Shown in pieces: positions 1-13,786 of a stretch of DNA of 64,000 nt. Every line of letters starts with the position of its first letter. Position 1 is the stretch's first letter. The stretch is from Holothuria scabra (lineage: Eukaryota > Echinodermata > Holothuroidea > Aspidochirotida > Holothuriidae). Location: the NCBI GenBank assembly GCA_037179385.1, contig CM074187.1, forward strand, positions 5,084,001 to 5,148,000. Reading direction: 5' to 3'. Made by a program: the position numbers and the translations under genes. A model generated the notes under the pieces. The model was not told the origin of the DNA, did no database searches, and worked only from the letters and a program-made list of their open reading frames with translations.

Positions 1-115
1 CTTCCCATGGAAGAAAGCTACAGCTACATTTCGTACGGAAGAGTTGCTCCCTTTGAGCAAAGTATCTGTTAGCACATTTTATTTTCGGGGGCACTTAAAT
101 TGTGGAAGTTAACGG

Positions 116-371
116 TTAAAGGACAAGAGCGGTCACCCCAACTTGAAGTAGTGTGGTAGACCGTCCTCGGTTTCATGACTGGGTGTTGAGGGTCCTGAGA
201 CGACATTTTTTCTCCTCAAATGTGAAATTTAGTAACAGTACTTGTTTGATTTACCTTAAGCATGCAGTACTGAAGTCATTAAATATTATAAAAGGTAGTC
301 TGACGACAAAAAAAGAAGAAAATTTTGATATTTAGCTGTTGCTTCAACATAAGACTGCTCCTTACCTTTAA
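116..371. mobile_element. TTAA-bounded MITE, family A, copy 1
   Basis: A 256-bp non-coding element starts TTAAAGGACAAGAGCGGTC and ends GACTGCTCCTTACCTTTAA, so its ends are imperfect inverted repeats that include a TTAA target site. A second copy lies at 21001-21262 with the same interior (the stretch around AGTAGTGT and the A-rich 3' half). The TTAA duplication suggests mobilisation by a piggyBac-like or Kolobok-like transposase; this is inference, because no transposase is encoded. Confidence 0.75.
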
Positions 372-3389
<3,018 letters not shown>

Positions 3390-3525
3390 GCACTGTTGAA
3401 CAAGAAATTTCCTTACTGGCTAACAATAACCCTAATCCCTAACCTAATCCCTGACTCGAACAAAGAATACAATCGATACAATACAATGGCAACAACCAAT
3501 CAAGAAACGCCTTGTTAAACAGTGC
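3390..3525. mobile_element. Short palindromic MITE with telomere-like core, copy 1
   Basis: About 136 bp bounded by GCACTGTTGAACAAG and CTTGTTAAACAGTGC, which are near-perfect inverted repeats. The interior contains CCCTAATCCCTAACCTAATC, resembling degenerate telomeric CCCTAA units. A diverged copy in the opposite orientation is present at about 47281-47418, which shows that it is a mobile or dispersed unit. Confidence 0.65.
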
Positions 3526-3661
3526 ACATCTACCCGAAAAGTGCGGTGGTTCGGAGAAATCGAGGACCGTTTTCTCCCTCTACATCTTCCATGGGAAATT
3601 GTGAAGAGAGAAAGCCAAAAGGAGAGAGGGGGTACTTCAACAAAGGACGGGCACGAAGCAC

Positions 3662-4165
3662 ATTTAAAGGTAAAATTTTAATTTTCAAAGAGGAACCAAA
3701 TCTACACAGTGTGGTAAACTTCCATTCAAATCGGATACGTATTTCTTGAGATATCAGTAAATGAAGTTACTAGATTTGTGTTCCAAAGTAAGCCGGAAGG
3801 AAGCTTGGATTGTATCACTTCCTCAAATTGACAAGGAATGCTTTATTTCCCTTCATTTTTAAGATTGTTGTGTTGACCTTGAAATTAATAGGAAGAGGAT
3901 CTCCCTGTGAGGAATGAAAAGTTTGCAAATTTCTCATGCCACTTATGCAATCATAATCCGATAATATAGATTGTTGAGGCGAAAAATTGCTGGTAAATTT
4001 AAATAAAAACAAAAGACTTTCCATCAATGTGAGGACATGGTGTCATATGTATTTGCTTCAAGTTAACTTTTTGTTGAATATGTGACAACTTTACCTGCTC
4101 ATATCTTGAGAAGCACACATCGGATTTCAATGAAAATTTTACCGAAATGGCTATAATAACTATAA
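3662..4165. repeat. Dispersed repeat, copy 1
   Basis: About 500 bp that aligns by eye with 56269-56790. Shared blocks include GAGGAACCAAATC, CAGTAAATGAAGT, CTAGATTTGTGTT or its variant, CACTTCCTCA, GACAAGGAATG and GCTCATATCTTGAGAAGCAC or its variant. No coding capacity. The 56269 copy begins TTAAAGGGGAAGTTTAAGC, like a TTAA-type MITE end. Confidence 0.7.
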
Positions 4166-5946
4166 TAAGTAAGGTTAATTGGAGTTCAAGGTTTAATTGA
4201 AGTGGTATTTGATCTTATTGTTAAAAATTTAATTCAATCTATGCCATGATCGAGTTCTTGGCCATGCAGTTACGTGAAATGGGGTTTCCTTTGAAAGTGT
4301 CCCTCACGTTAGAGTTCCAATATTCATAAAACTTCTCCTTTGAGTAAAACCGTTAATGGTTGAGAGGATGGCTAAAGGCCCCATCAAGATATTTAATAAG
4401 TTTTTTTCAATAAGTTTCTACAGGCGTTTTAGACTTTGATGTCGGACTACCCGTGACAGAGTTCAAGTTCTAGCCTTTGAATATTTTGTGGCCGATTCTC
4501 GAGGAGCTTCCCATGTGAGCGTAATAGATAGGGTATCAAAGGGACATAACACAGTCACAAAATATACCGTATTCCCTCTCTCGACGGTAAAATGTGTCAC
4601 TGGTCCAAATTACATTGGTCCAAATCTTTCCACTCTGAGCCCTTGTGTACAGTGCCATATAGCTTTGAGCCAGGGGAGTATATCTGGCTTGTGGAATGGG
4701 GGCAAAACTTTCCCAACAATCGGAATCTCAAATCGTGTCTGTGACCGGATTCGTCTACAAGCAACCCACAAAAACAAACGCGATCACACACCCACCATAC
4801 ACCCACTATACACACACGATCAAACACACCTATACACAAAACATAGATTGTGCACCTAAGGCATTATTATTGCTTTAAAATAAGCTCAATTTGACGTTTA
4901 CTCGAAGCCCTTATGTAATCTTTACACTAAATTTTGTTTATTCTGCTTGTTTTTTTTTTAATTTGCCTCCCAATATTTGCATGGGTGGGGCGATTTCCCA
5001 TTGCCACCACGATCGACGCCCCTGTTTTGAACTGGTGCTTTCTGCACTGATTTCTCGGGCTTGTATTTAGTCGGCATATCTACACCTATGCACTGTAAAA
5101 AAGTGTCTGTAATGTTACAGAATTTTTGTACAATTACAGAAGAAAAAATAAAGAAATACAAAAAGAATACATAAAAAGTGCTGTCAATGAGTTGACAGAG
5201 AGATAACTTGCTGTAAATGCTTGCCATGAAGTTAAAATGACTCATGGACTATGGGGAAAATTGATGAATTTGACTGATTAATTAAAAATGAAAAACTTTC
5301 AAAAACTTTTCAAATTCAATCGAGTGTTTCAAAAGGCCTATAGAAATAAACTTGAGCAAATTACAAAATGATTACCAGGACTCGAAATAAACCACTTACA
5401 ATTTTGGGCACTGTTATATACGGGGTGCCACAATGTCCTATTGAACAGGAGTAGGACTAGCATATTGTCAAATGTTATCTATTATAGTACATGTATACCG
5501 TACTCATTTCCCCGGAGCGCCATTATCAGATAGAGCATAGAGGAGCGGGATTTTCTCCCTTGGAAAAATATCTCTGTAGATCCCAGGACTTGACATTCCC
5601 GAGCACGTTTGAATTGAATTATTTCGGTACAACTCATACACACACCCCTGTAAATTAATGTCGCTTAAAAATTTGAAATTAATGTGTACTTATAATGCAG
5701 AGATGTAATGTAGAGACATCAATCCGTATTCAAACGTAGGGACATAGGATTACGAGGAGGTCGGGCTCCTCTCCCCCAAATTTCGCCAAAATCTAAAATT
5801 CGGGCAAGAATTTGGAAAATGCGGACAGCCACTGGGTTTGAAAAATTGGCATGGTTTATCATAAAATTCCTATACGAGTTCCTGAAACCTTAAAAATATA
5901 TGCATGAAAAAGGAAAAAACACCATAGTCGCGATAACATTTTCACA
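4166..5946. other. Unassigned sequence with a CA-rich patch
   Basis: No exon recognised. A degenerate CACA/CACCC-rich tract lies at about 4785-4852. A CACTGTAAA motif at about 5092 recurs near 39516 and may be a transposon end, but no partner end was found. Confidence 0.3.
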
Positions 5947-6890
5947 CAGTGGCGTAATCAGCTGGGGGAGGGGGCAAACTGTCCCGGACACAAAAAAATG
6001 GGAAGGGAAGAAAGGGAAGGAAAGAAAGGTAACAGAGGAAAAGAGAGAGAAGAGAAGAAAAGGAAAAGGAGAAAAGGAGGGGAAGGAAAGGGAAGAAAGG
6101 GGAAAGGGAAAAGAGAAAAATGAGAAAAGAAAGGAAGTTGGTCAACTATAACATCAAAAGCAAGATTGATCTACATTCATGGAACGCTGTTTTGGTCAAT
6201 ATATGAACATTCATGTAGAAAAAATACGAACATTCATTTAGTCGCCTAAAGTTAACAAATAAGTATCTGAGGTCCACTTTATCGAAGGAAAGACTTTCCT
6301 CTCTTGCTCTTTGCCAGACAGTCTGAAGGACTGTAGAAAAGCAATCATTCTCAGATTTGCGACCAATATTTGAATGAAGTGCAGATTCTCCAGTAATCCC
6401 CCCCCCCCCCCAATCTTTAAACACCCTCAAAGGAAACACAGAATCCAAAGCTTTCTGCAATATAAGCTCCATATCAACAAATTATTGTTTCAAAAGGGCA
6501 GAAATTCCGGCGCGCTTCGCTCACCGCATTACAATCCTTATACATTGGTGTTCACATTTGCAAGAAAAATATGAAAACTTAGCTACTACTTCCAAGCCCG
6601 AGATATGCTATTAACGGCTGTCTAAGGGGTCGCGAATTCTCAAAATTTTCTGTGCGCTCTGCGCCAACTGAAGATAATCTTTCTAGCACGACCTCATACT
6701 CTAGACATGGGAACCACTGGCCTTCCCTCCTCAAATGCTCTCATACACGTACGACGTATGAGAGCATTTGAGTACGGAAGGCAGATACTGTCATCACATA
6801 CCTTTCAGCCCTGTCAGTCGTGTAGTCTTTCTGTCGGGATTCTTTAGTTATTGAAGTGTCAAAATTTTATCAATGTTGAATGTTGCAGAA
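5947..6890. mobile_element. Degenerate family E element (hAT-like end)
   Basis: Starts CAGTGGCGTAATCAGC, an end typical of hAT-like non-autonomous elements. From about 6280 on it aligns with 16180-16640 (shared block CAATCATTCTCAGATTTGC). Contains a purine-only tract (about 6000-6136, GGAAAGA-type) and a 17-bp perfect inverted repeat at 6730-6772. No transposase frame survives. Confidence 0.5.
6730..6772. repeat. Perfect 17-bp inverted repeat (hairpin)
   Basis: Arms 6730-6746 (CTCAAATGCTCTCATAC) and 6756-6772 are exact reverse complements around a 9-nt loop. The flanks CCTTCC and GGAAGG extend the symmetry. Confidence 0.9.
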
Positions 6891-8023
6891 CAGTGGCGTA
6901 GCTACAGGAGGCAGGGGCGATTGCGCCCTAGCTCGAAAAAGTGAAAAATTCGAAAATTTGCCATTTGAGACAACAGTCAAATACAGTGCGGTTTTCCCAA
7001 GTTTTGCTCAATAAATTTCGTATTCCTCTTAATAAAAGTTCCATATTTGAAATTATAAGTTTTAAAAAGGCAAAATTTTCTGCGCGCTTCGCGCGCCTTT
7101 AATTACAAGCCTTAAAGCTGTAAGTAATCGCTCATAAGCAGTCAGTGGATAATTTGTCCTAGCCGCTACAGTGCCGTATCCATAAAATTTTCCCCAATAT
7201 AGACTTTCATTTTTGTCAAAAAAGGCAACAAAGCGCGCCTTTAATTACAAGCCTTAAAGCTGTAAGTAATCGCTCATAAGCAGTCAGTGGATAATTTGTC
7301 CTAGCCGCTACAGTGCCGTATCCATAAAATTTTCCCCAATATAGACTTTCATTTTTGTCAAAAAAGGCAACAAAGCGCGCCTTTAATTACAAGCCTTAAA
7401 GCTGTAAGTAATCGCTCATAAGCAGTCAGTGGATAATTTGTCCTAGCCGCTACAGTGCCGTATCCATAAAATTTTCCCCAATATAGACTTTCATTTTTGT
7501 CAAAAAAGGCAACAAAGTTTCGAGAGTCTTTTAATTTCGCCGTGAAGTCTTAATCCGCACTCCTTAGATAACACGATCTTCAGTCGACATGCTATCTCAG
7601 ATATATGCTAATGGGAAACGCAGATTCTTCGATAGTCCCCCAAATATGCAAATTTCTTTACAGGAAACCCTGAATCTAATCTATTTGCTGCAATACAAGC
7701 TCCATATTTACAAATGTGTAAAAGGACCCAAATTTCCAAGATAGTACTTCCATGCTTATACAATAGTGTTCACAGTTAAGAAAAAAATTAGATTTTTTTA
7801 AAAAAGTTGTTCTTGCTCTTAGAAAAAGAAAAAAAATTAGCATAAATATGTACCTTTTGGTCAATGGGGGTAGGGTGAGTTGCATGGTCTAAAATTGCCC
7901 CCCCCCCTCAACACTTCCCTTAAGGCCCTAAGACACCCACAAACTAACACATCTCAACTATAACAAAATCGGGAAAACTTTATCCTATTGCCCCCCGGAG
8001 AGTCAGGTCTGGTTACGCCACTG
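6891..8023. mobile_element. Family E non-autonomous element with hAT-like ends
   Basis: Bounded by CAGTGGCGTAGC and GGTTACGCCACTG, which are inverted. The flanking octamers TTGCAGAA and TTCACAAA agree at six of eight positions, so the target duplication is only weakly supported. The interior right part (about 7600-8010) matches 17500-17660 and 15292-15600, giving a dispersed family in this window. No transposase is encoded. Confidence 0.6.
7091..7516. repeat. Three identical 142-bp tandem units
   Basis: Units start at 7091, 7233 and 7375 with GCGCGCCTTTAATTACAAGC and end GGCAACAAA. By reading, the three copies are base-for-base identical, so the expansion is recent or the array is being homogenised. 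It lies inside the 6891-8023 element. Confidence 0.95.
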
Positions 8024-8261
8024 TTCACAAAAATCAGAAAGATATCAAATATTTATCAAATAGCAAAATTTATTAACAGCAAAAAGCTATTAATCGTGAG
8101 TTTTACTTCACAGGCTTTCACAACATAATTCCCGAAGTGGTCTCATATCCAGATTCTTTAAGGCAGCTTCCCGAAAATAGACGAGTTTAACATAGGCTAC
8201 TCATTGTAATATAATTTACGAAAAAAATAGAGTTAAAAAATGGATACACCAGTTGCCGTAG

Positions 8262-8370
8262 GAAGCAATATGAAAGTGGGGGGCGGGAAAATTCTGGACA
8301 ATTTTTTTTTTTACCAAAAGGTACTGCATGTTTGATGCTAAATTTTTCGCTTTTTTCTACGAGCAAGAAC
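8262..8370. mobile_element. Family E end fragment
   Basis: GTAGGAAGCAATATGAAAG, ACCAAAAGGTAC and GAGCAAGAACGATTTTT blocks match the ends at 15292-15450 and, reversed, 17510-17660. The fragment stops where the family B MITE begins. Confidence 0.5.
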
Positions 8371-8378
8371 GATTTTTT

Positions 8379-8684
8379 CTAAAGGGCCAGTCCTCTCACC
8401 CCAAACTGCAATTCTTGAACGGGGGTACCAGAAACTCTCAATTGGCTCAGCTCTTTTTTTGACAGCTAATTCAAACAATGCAGAATACCAAAGCTTATAT
8501 TACACCGCATGAACTGTATTGAGAGTGTTTTGATTATGCACGTTGAGCTTTTTTATACTCACCCTGAGGAAATAAACTGAGATTGTGTGTGGTTGAGGAT
8601 GAATATCAGATTATTGTGGGAGGGACTTAAGTTAGAAGGTTAGGAGAATTGGTTCTGTTTGGGGTGAGAGAATTGGGCCTTTAA
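8379..8684. mobile_element. TTAA-type MITE, family B, copy 1
   Basis: About 306 bp, from CTAAAGGGCCAGTCCTCTC to GGTGAGAGAATTGGGCCTTTAA, with inverted ends. Copies with the same interior (CTCAATTGGCTCAGCTC, TTATTGCTTCA or its complement) occur at 18445-18902 and 43830-44140, with a relic at 10905-11165. Confidence 0.8.
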
Positions 8685-9198
8685 ATAAAAAAAAATCTGA
8701 TAAAATAGTTATATGGGTGGCAGTCTATAGAGGGCATAGTCCATAGAGGGTCCGCCCAGGGAGGTGTGACTAGACTTCGGGCTTCCTGTATATGGACTGA
8801 GCATGTAATGCGTACGTCCTATCCGTACACGGTCGTCACCGTCTGAGGCAAAAAAGGCGCACCAAGCCTGACAGCCGTGAAGCCATAATTTGTATGATTT
8901 GACGACGACTCTGTAATATTTCAACCAAAAGTTAATGGGAAACAATATCATATTCCTGCAACGCGTGAAGTGATTTCGACCTTACCTTGCCATATTTCAA
9001 AAATATTTCAACTTTCTTGCAAAATATGGTGATATACTTGAGCAAGTCCAAACCTCACAAAACCATTGCAGATGGTGCGCTTTTTTTTTCACCGTACGGC
9101 GCGCGCTCGCGGTAGCGACAATGTACCGTGCAGTTAGACACACCTCCTGGGTCCGCCTAGCCTAGCCTATATGAACCCTCCAAACTATTCATGCAGTA
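8685..9198. other. No gene seen
   Basis: Spurious frames only. GC- and CpG-rich around 9080-9120; no promoter could be supported. Confidence 0.35.
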
Positions 9199-9206
9199 CT
9201 ACTGAC

Positions 9207-10084
9207 CACAGGTCGTCCTAGCGTTATATAGTATATATAGTATATATATATAAAAAGGAAAAGGTTGGTCACATCGCCTAACACCAATGCAGTGCTTCGC
9301 ACAAAACTATTAATGATTCCTCACCTTCCACTAGATTTTACCCCTTCAAATCTCTCGAAAACATTCCTTCATCTTTCTCTGATAAAACAAAACAAACGTT
9401 GAGAAAAAAACTGACATCTAATGCAAGAAATCTTCTCATCTGATTCTTCGTTAACCACACTCTAGATCACTCTTCTCCAATTCCTGACGTCACATTACGT
9501 AATGGGAATTGCCCTGTACGAATCCGGTACTCCCTGTTAACCCAGTGCATGTTTAAATGCCGAGAACGCCTGTTGTATAAATGCTGTACGTAAAGACCGC
9601 ACGTAGGCCACACACAAGTTTTTTTCGTAGCACAGCTTGGGGAATTGTATGCTCGTGTTTTCCATTTCTTGTTCACGTTCCCCGAGCAGAAAAAAAATTA
9701 CAGTCTGGTCGTTGACAGATTCGAAAGCAGTTCGAACTATCCAATGAGAGAACCGTATTCGTAAAGGGTAACCCCCATTACGTAATGTGACGTCATGAAT
9801 TGGAGAAGAGTGATCTAGTCCGTTGTTAAGATTGAATCGGAGGAGAAGATTTTTTGCATTTGATGTGAGGTTTTTTGTTTAAGACAACGTCAAGTTTGTT
9901 GTGTTTCTTTAGAAGAAGGTGATGGGAGGGTTCTGGAGAGATCTGAAGAGGTTAATGTAGTATAAGGTGAGAAATCATGAACAGTTTTGTGCGAAGCACT
10001 GTGTTGGTGTTAGGCGGTGTGACTTACCTTTTCCTTTTTATATATATATACTATATATACTATATAACGCTAGGACGACCTGTG
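9207..10084. mobile_element. Fold-back element with long inverted arms and 8-bp TSD
   Basis: The element starts CACAGGTCGTCCTAGCG and ends CGCTAGGACGACCTGTG, flanked by the exact octamer CTACTGAC at 9199-9206 and 10085-10092. The arms are imperfect inverted repeats of about 300 bp (for example GCAGTGCTTCGCACAAAACT against AGTTTTGTGCGAAGCACTGT, and the ATTACGTAATG stretches near 9495 and 9778) around a unique spacer of roughly 260 bp. The arms include AT dinucleotide stretches. An 8-bp duplication and CA/TG ends fit hAT or P-superfamily mobilisation; no transposase is present. Confidence 0.85.
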
Positions 10085-10525
10085 CTACTGACTAGGCCTA
10101 ACTGAGGAGAGACGCAAAGAAACAGATCAGCAAGTCAGGTTAGTTGTTTTCCATTTGGTAAGATAATATCCGTAAAACACCTCAAATTCAAATAAGAGAG
10201 GGAATTGTTGTTGTTAGTAGTGGTCATGATCCCTTTTTTGAGTCTTTCCAAGCTTTGAACAACTCCATAAATTTTGTAGGGACCCGTTGGGCGAAATATG
10301 ACTGGAACGTCGTCTTTACGTACAGGGGCCGTACGTAGGAATTTGAGAGTTTGGGTACAGTACGTAGGCATTTGAGAGTTCGGGTACCGTGGCCTAGATG
10401 CTGGTTACAAGGCCTGTAGTTCTAGGCTAGTGTACTTTGATTAATCACTGTGATTGACCAATAATTGTAGAGTTGCGCGTTGGGATCTGGATCTGGAAGA
10501 ATACTGCACAACACTCCTGGTGGAG

Positions 10526-10800
10526 TCAAACGTGCAGGGTTGAGTGTGCACATGTAGTTAGTCGTCCTGTCTGAGGATCCTCAGTCAAGGCTGCGCTCTT
10601 GAACTGCTTGGGGTCCTCAAGATCTGTTATGTTCTGGGGGAGTAGGTTCCAGTCTCTGATGGTCCGAGGAAAGAAACTGTATTTGTAGCAGTCCTTATTG
10701 GTTGGTATATTTGTGAAGCTATTAGAATGGTGATGCCTGGAGGGCATGCCAGCTACAGAGAGTAGGCTAGTACGGACTGTTATACACTGGGAACAGAAAG
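10526..10800 (-). pseudogene. LINE ORF2 C-terminal fragment
   Basis: The minus-strand frame contains YKYSFFPRTIRDWNLLP followed by a short helical tail with FKSA, a hallmark of the extreme C terminus of CR1/L2/Rex-type non-LTR retrotransposon ORF2 proteins. The open frame continues upstream of its first Met through TVRTSLLSVAG. RT and endonuclease domains are absent, so this is a 5'-truncated copy, the usual fate of LINE insertions. The superfamily assignment rests on the motif alone. Confidence 0.75.
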
Positions 10801-10904
10801 AGAACTCAACACAAAGGAGCTCTGTGTGCTCTCATGCAAACTCTCTATGCATGGAACTCAGTGCAGAACTTATGGAGTACAGGTGCAAGCAATGATGCAA
10901 CTAA

Positions 10905-11165
10905 TTAAAGGCATAGTTTCATCATCCCAAACAGTTCAAATTCTCCCAACCTACTTACTTCTAGCCCCTCCCACATTTATCTAAAACTCATCTTTATCCC
11001 GAGGTACAATCCTAGTTTATTGCTTCATGGCTTGTCCCAGTGGCCATACAAGTCCATAATGTGTAATCAAGACACTCTCAGTGCCCATGTTGTGTAATTT
11101 AGCTATGATGCATTGTTTGAATGTGATGCCAATCAAAGAGCTGTACCAATTGAGAGTTTTGATAT
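10905..11165. mobile_element. TTAA-type MITE, family B, one-ended relic
   Basis: Starts TTAAAGGCATAGTTTCATC and continues with blocks seen in the 43830 copy (CCCAAACAG, TTCTCCCAACCT or its variant, TAGTTTATTGCTTCA, CAATTGAGAGTTT). The right terminal repeat is missing. Confidence 0.6.
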
Positions 11166-11339
11166 ATGCATACTGAAAGTGTAGTATAGGGTGACGAATG
11201 ACTGCCTTTTTAAGTTTACATATGAAAGAATACAACCTTTCAACTACAAAGGTACAAGTACTGTAAATAAATACTGATGCTTCCAAGGTACATACTGTAA
11301 ATCTACATCTTCCCTTTATTAGGGAGGCCACTACTCTGA

Positions 11340-11670
11340 AGTTGTCCTTAACTGTTCAACATGAGCAACACTACTTTCGTTCCCCTCTTCCAACAATTGC
11401 AGGAGTTAACTCTGAAGTCACTCTGTATGGTCCTTGCTACTAAGGTGCAAGTTTAGCCTTAAATTTTCTCTTGAGGTTAAAAAGGGGGTGTGCTTTTAGT
11501 AGGACTCTATCACCCCCTTTAATATCAGCTGGAGACCTCTTCTTATCATACAACATTTTGTTTTTATTGTGTCGCCCCTTCATGTTTCTTTTCACACTTC
11601 TCTACAACAATTCTGCTTGCTCACCGACACCACTAATAGGGTCTCAAGTGGTCCACCCACTCCCCAGGTC
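11340..11670 (-). pseudogene. Gypsy integrase C-terminal segment
   Basis: After the nested elements, the minus strand gives KNKMLYDKKRSPADIKGGD, then RVLLKAHP, then (frameshifted) KRKFKAKLAP and QGPYRVTSEL. This is the common Gypsy integrase tail pattern (YD...GDxVLL...KLxPxYxGPYxV). Two stop codons fall between KLAP and QGPY. No chromodomain could be recognised downstream. Confidence 0.8.
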
Positions 11671-11674
11671 TTAA

Positions 11675-12367
11675 GGCCAAGTAAAAAAAAAAATCAGTTG
11701 ATTGTCTGGAACTTCCAGAAAAATTGAGCATGCGGGGTGTTTTATTTTTAACTCAAAATGGCCTGTTTCCCTGAAATGTAGTGCCGTAATGCATTGAGCC
11801 CAAAAAATTGCCGCATTCCATTGACATTGTGAAGTGTAGTCACTGCATATTTTTTTTCTGCAACACAGTTAGTGCAATATTTTGTATGCTTCTCTGTACT
11901 GCAGATGGATTAATTAAGCCACTTCACAATCTCAATGGGACGCAGGATGTACATGTCCAGCAGGTACGCGCTCTTGAAAGATCAAATAAAAGATTACGAA
12001 GATTACGTACGACTATACCTTCGGTTGCCTCATGTGTATGCCTTCAGTTATTTGTAGATGTATAGTACGTGTGTGTATGACTGGCTCTGCATGTACTAGC
12101 ATGGGTGTACTGCAGTCTACATACTTGCCAAGGTACAGTGGGCATGACAAACTTGAAATGATTGTAACGATCCTGTTTGATACTTTGCTCACAAAATTTC
12201 ACAGAATCTGATATATTTCATAAGGCAAGTTTTTTATTTCCAAATTTTTGAGAAAAATATTACACTGCAGGATAAATTTTTAGAAATAAAAAAAAAAAAA
12301 AATTGATGCGGCGGCAGAAAAGATGCGGGCGGGGACGATCAACTGATTTTTTTTTTTTTACTTGGCC
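11675..12367. mobile_element. MITE with about 27-bp TIRs nested in the Gypsy element
   Basis: Starts GGCCAAGTAAAAAAAAAAA followed by TCAGTTGAT, and ends with the reverse complement ATCAACTGA plus a T-run and ACTTGGCC. It separates the integrase core from the integrase tail of the Gypsy copy, so it inserted later. No clear target duplication was found. An internal open stretch near 11880-12060 is not supported as an exon. Confidence 0.7.
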
Positions 12368-12401
12368 AAAAGGTTTACAACACAAAAACAACTCAAAAGA
12401 C

Positions 12402-12680
12402 CATGGGTGTCCGCAGAAAAAAAGTCAGGGGGGGCAAAATATCTAGGGAGGGGCAAAACCTCCAAGTCACCATGAATTGCCACAAAGCATGCGAAAATTT
12501 CAGCCCAAAATGCCTCCCAGATCACCGGAAATGGCATTTCTAAAGCCTATTTTTCGCATAGAAACTTGGAAAACACGTTTTGTTCGGGTTTTTGCTTTGA
12601 TTTTTATACGTTTTTTCAAATTTTTGATTTTCCAGGGGGGGGCAAGTGCCCCCCCTTGCCCATACCTGCGGATGCCCATG
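12402..12680. mobile_element. hAT-like MITE nested in Gypsy integrase, with 8-bp TSD
   Basis: Ends are CATGGGTGTCCGCAG and CTGCGGATGCCCATG, inverted with one mismatch, flanked by the exact octamer CAAAAGAC at 12394-12401 and 12681-12688. It interrupts the Gypsy integrase frame just after the EWDKHVLELM block. The 8-bp duplication is the signature of hAT transposition. The interior carries G-run and C-run tracts seen in other short elements here. Confidence 0.85.
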
Positions 12681-12689
12681 CAAAAGACC

Positions 12690-13418
12690 CTGGGCATTAT
12701 GTTTAAATGAATTTAGAGTCAACATAAGTTCCAACACATGCTTGTCCCACTCTCTTTGGTCAGCTCCTGTAAAACAACAAAGCACTGATACCAAATTACA
12801 ATTAACCCTTTCAACCCAGTTGGTTTGTGGGTGATAGGGAACAGTAAATACCCCCTCTAACAAATATAACATAGAGAACTTGGAAAAGTGGTCTGTGGGG
12901 ACAAGAATATAAGTTTCCATCCTTGCTCTCTGGAAATGGACCAAGCAGGTCCATTGCCACAATTACCTATGGATAAGTACTACAAATTGATAACATATAG
13001 CCACCTGGTTCACGGTAAACAGGTTTAGAAAGCTGGCAAAGCATACACCGCTTAATGAAGACCTCTACTGTACTTCTCGCCTTAATTTATCTCACCAAAA
13101 CTTTTCACAAATTCTTGAGATTGTTTTTTATACCCAGATGAGGGCATGTGGGTGTGGTATGAAAGTGTGAAATAACAACATGTGTCAGATCCTGTGGTAC
13201 TACAGTTTTACTATTCTTAGCACCCTTGTCATAATGTTTCAATAAACCATCTTCTAATTTAAACTTTTGGTGAATGTTACTTCATTCTTGATTGGAAGAT
13301 TCTAACATTAAAATGATTTGTGACAAACTCTTGTCTTTCTTCTGAGCTGCTATAAACTGATTTACATCTGGCAGCACACTTGTCCCACAAACCACCTTTA
13401 CTGATGATAGGCCCTTAC
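12690..13418 (-). pseudogene. Gypsy integrase zinc-binding segment and catalytic core, broken
   Basis: Near 13040-13090 one frame reads FIKRCMLCQLSKPVYREPGG, which holds the CxxC half of the integrase zinc-binding domain. It is followed after a stop by VAMDLLGPFPES near 12940-12965, the usual start of the core with the first catalytic Asp. A further frame (down to about 12690) has TDHFSK, VPYHPQTNWVERVN and EWDKHVLELM, including the Glu of the catalytic triad region. Frameshifts separate the parts. The reading is cut at 12680 by a nested MITE. Confidence 0.85.
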
Positions 13419-13763
13419 TTACTGTATGTGTAGCTCTATCTGTGATGGAACATGACTCACAAATAAATTCTCCAACTTCTCTGCCTCTTTTTTAGTTAGC
13501 CCTAAACAGAAGCAATGAAACCAATTTTCACACGCATCACACTGGACCCAATCAATCTGCTTAGATGGGTCACCTTTACATGAGTGGTGAAAGCATACAT
13601 TCTCATCATACTCAATAGCTCCAATCTGAGGGGACCAGGACAACGCATCTGGGATAATGTTTTGAAGACCTGGGCGGTAGTGAACATCATAGTCAAATTC
13701 TTGAAGAGGCAATGCCCATCGTATAAGCCTACCTTTAAGGAATTTTGTGTGCAACATCCACAC
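13419..13763 (-). pseudogene. Gypsy RNase H end fused to a PHD-type finger
   Basis: The 114-codon frame begins with the RNase H tail (HTKFLKGRLIRW, LQEFDYDVHYRPG, PDALSW), as in Gypsy elements just after the TDHQAL motif. It then runs into a cysteine-rich segment (about 13440-13600) with CFHHSC, WVQCDACENWFHCFC and LGLTKKEAEKLE, which has the pattern of a PHD finger. The final Cys pair expected of a PHD finger is replaced in this frame but is present as FICESC one frame over, so a single frameshift hides it. The first Cys pair is spaced by four residues, wider than usual. The PHD call is by motif only. Confidence 0.75.
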
Positions 13764-13786
13764 TAAAGCTTGATGATCAGTAAATA

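Noticed and set aside
3420..3460. CCCTAATCCCTAACCTAATC as an interstitial telomere
   Set aside because: Too short and degenerate, and part of a dispersed palindromic element, so not a telomere or fusion site.
5900..6151. Lys/Glu/Gly-rich frame on plus, Leu/Phe/Ser-rich on minus
   Set aside because: Purine-only low-complexity tract inside a transposon fragment.
11880..12062. Possible exon after CTGTACTGCAG with LERSNKRLRRLR
   Set aside because: Lies inside the nested 11675-12367 MITE, has no recognisable domain and no confirmed splice partner.
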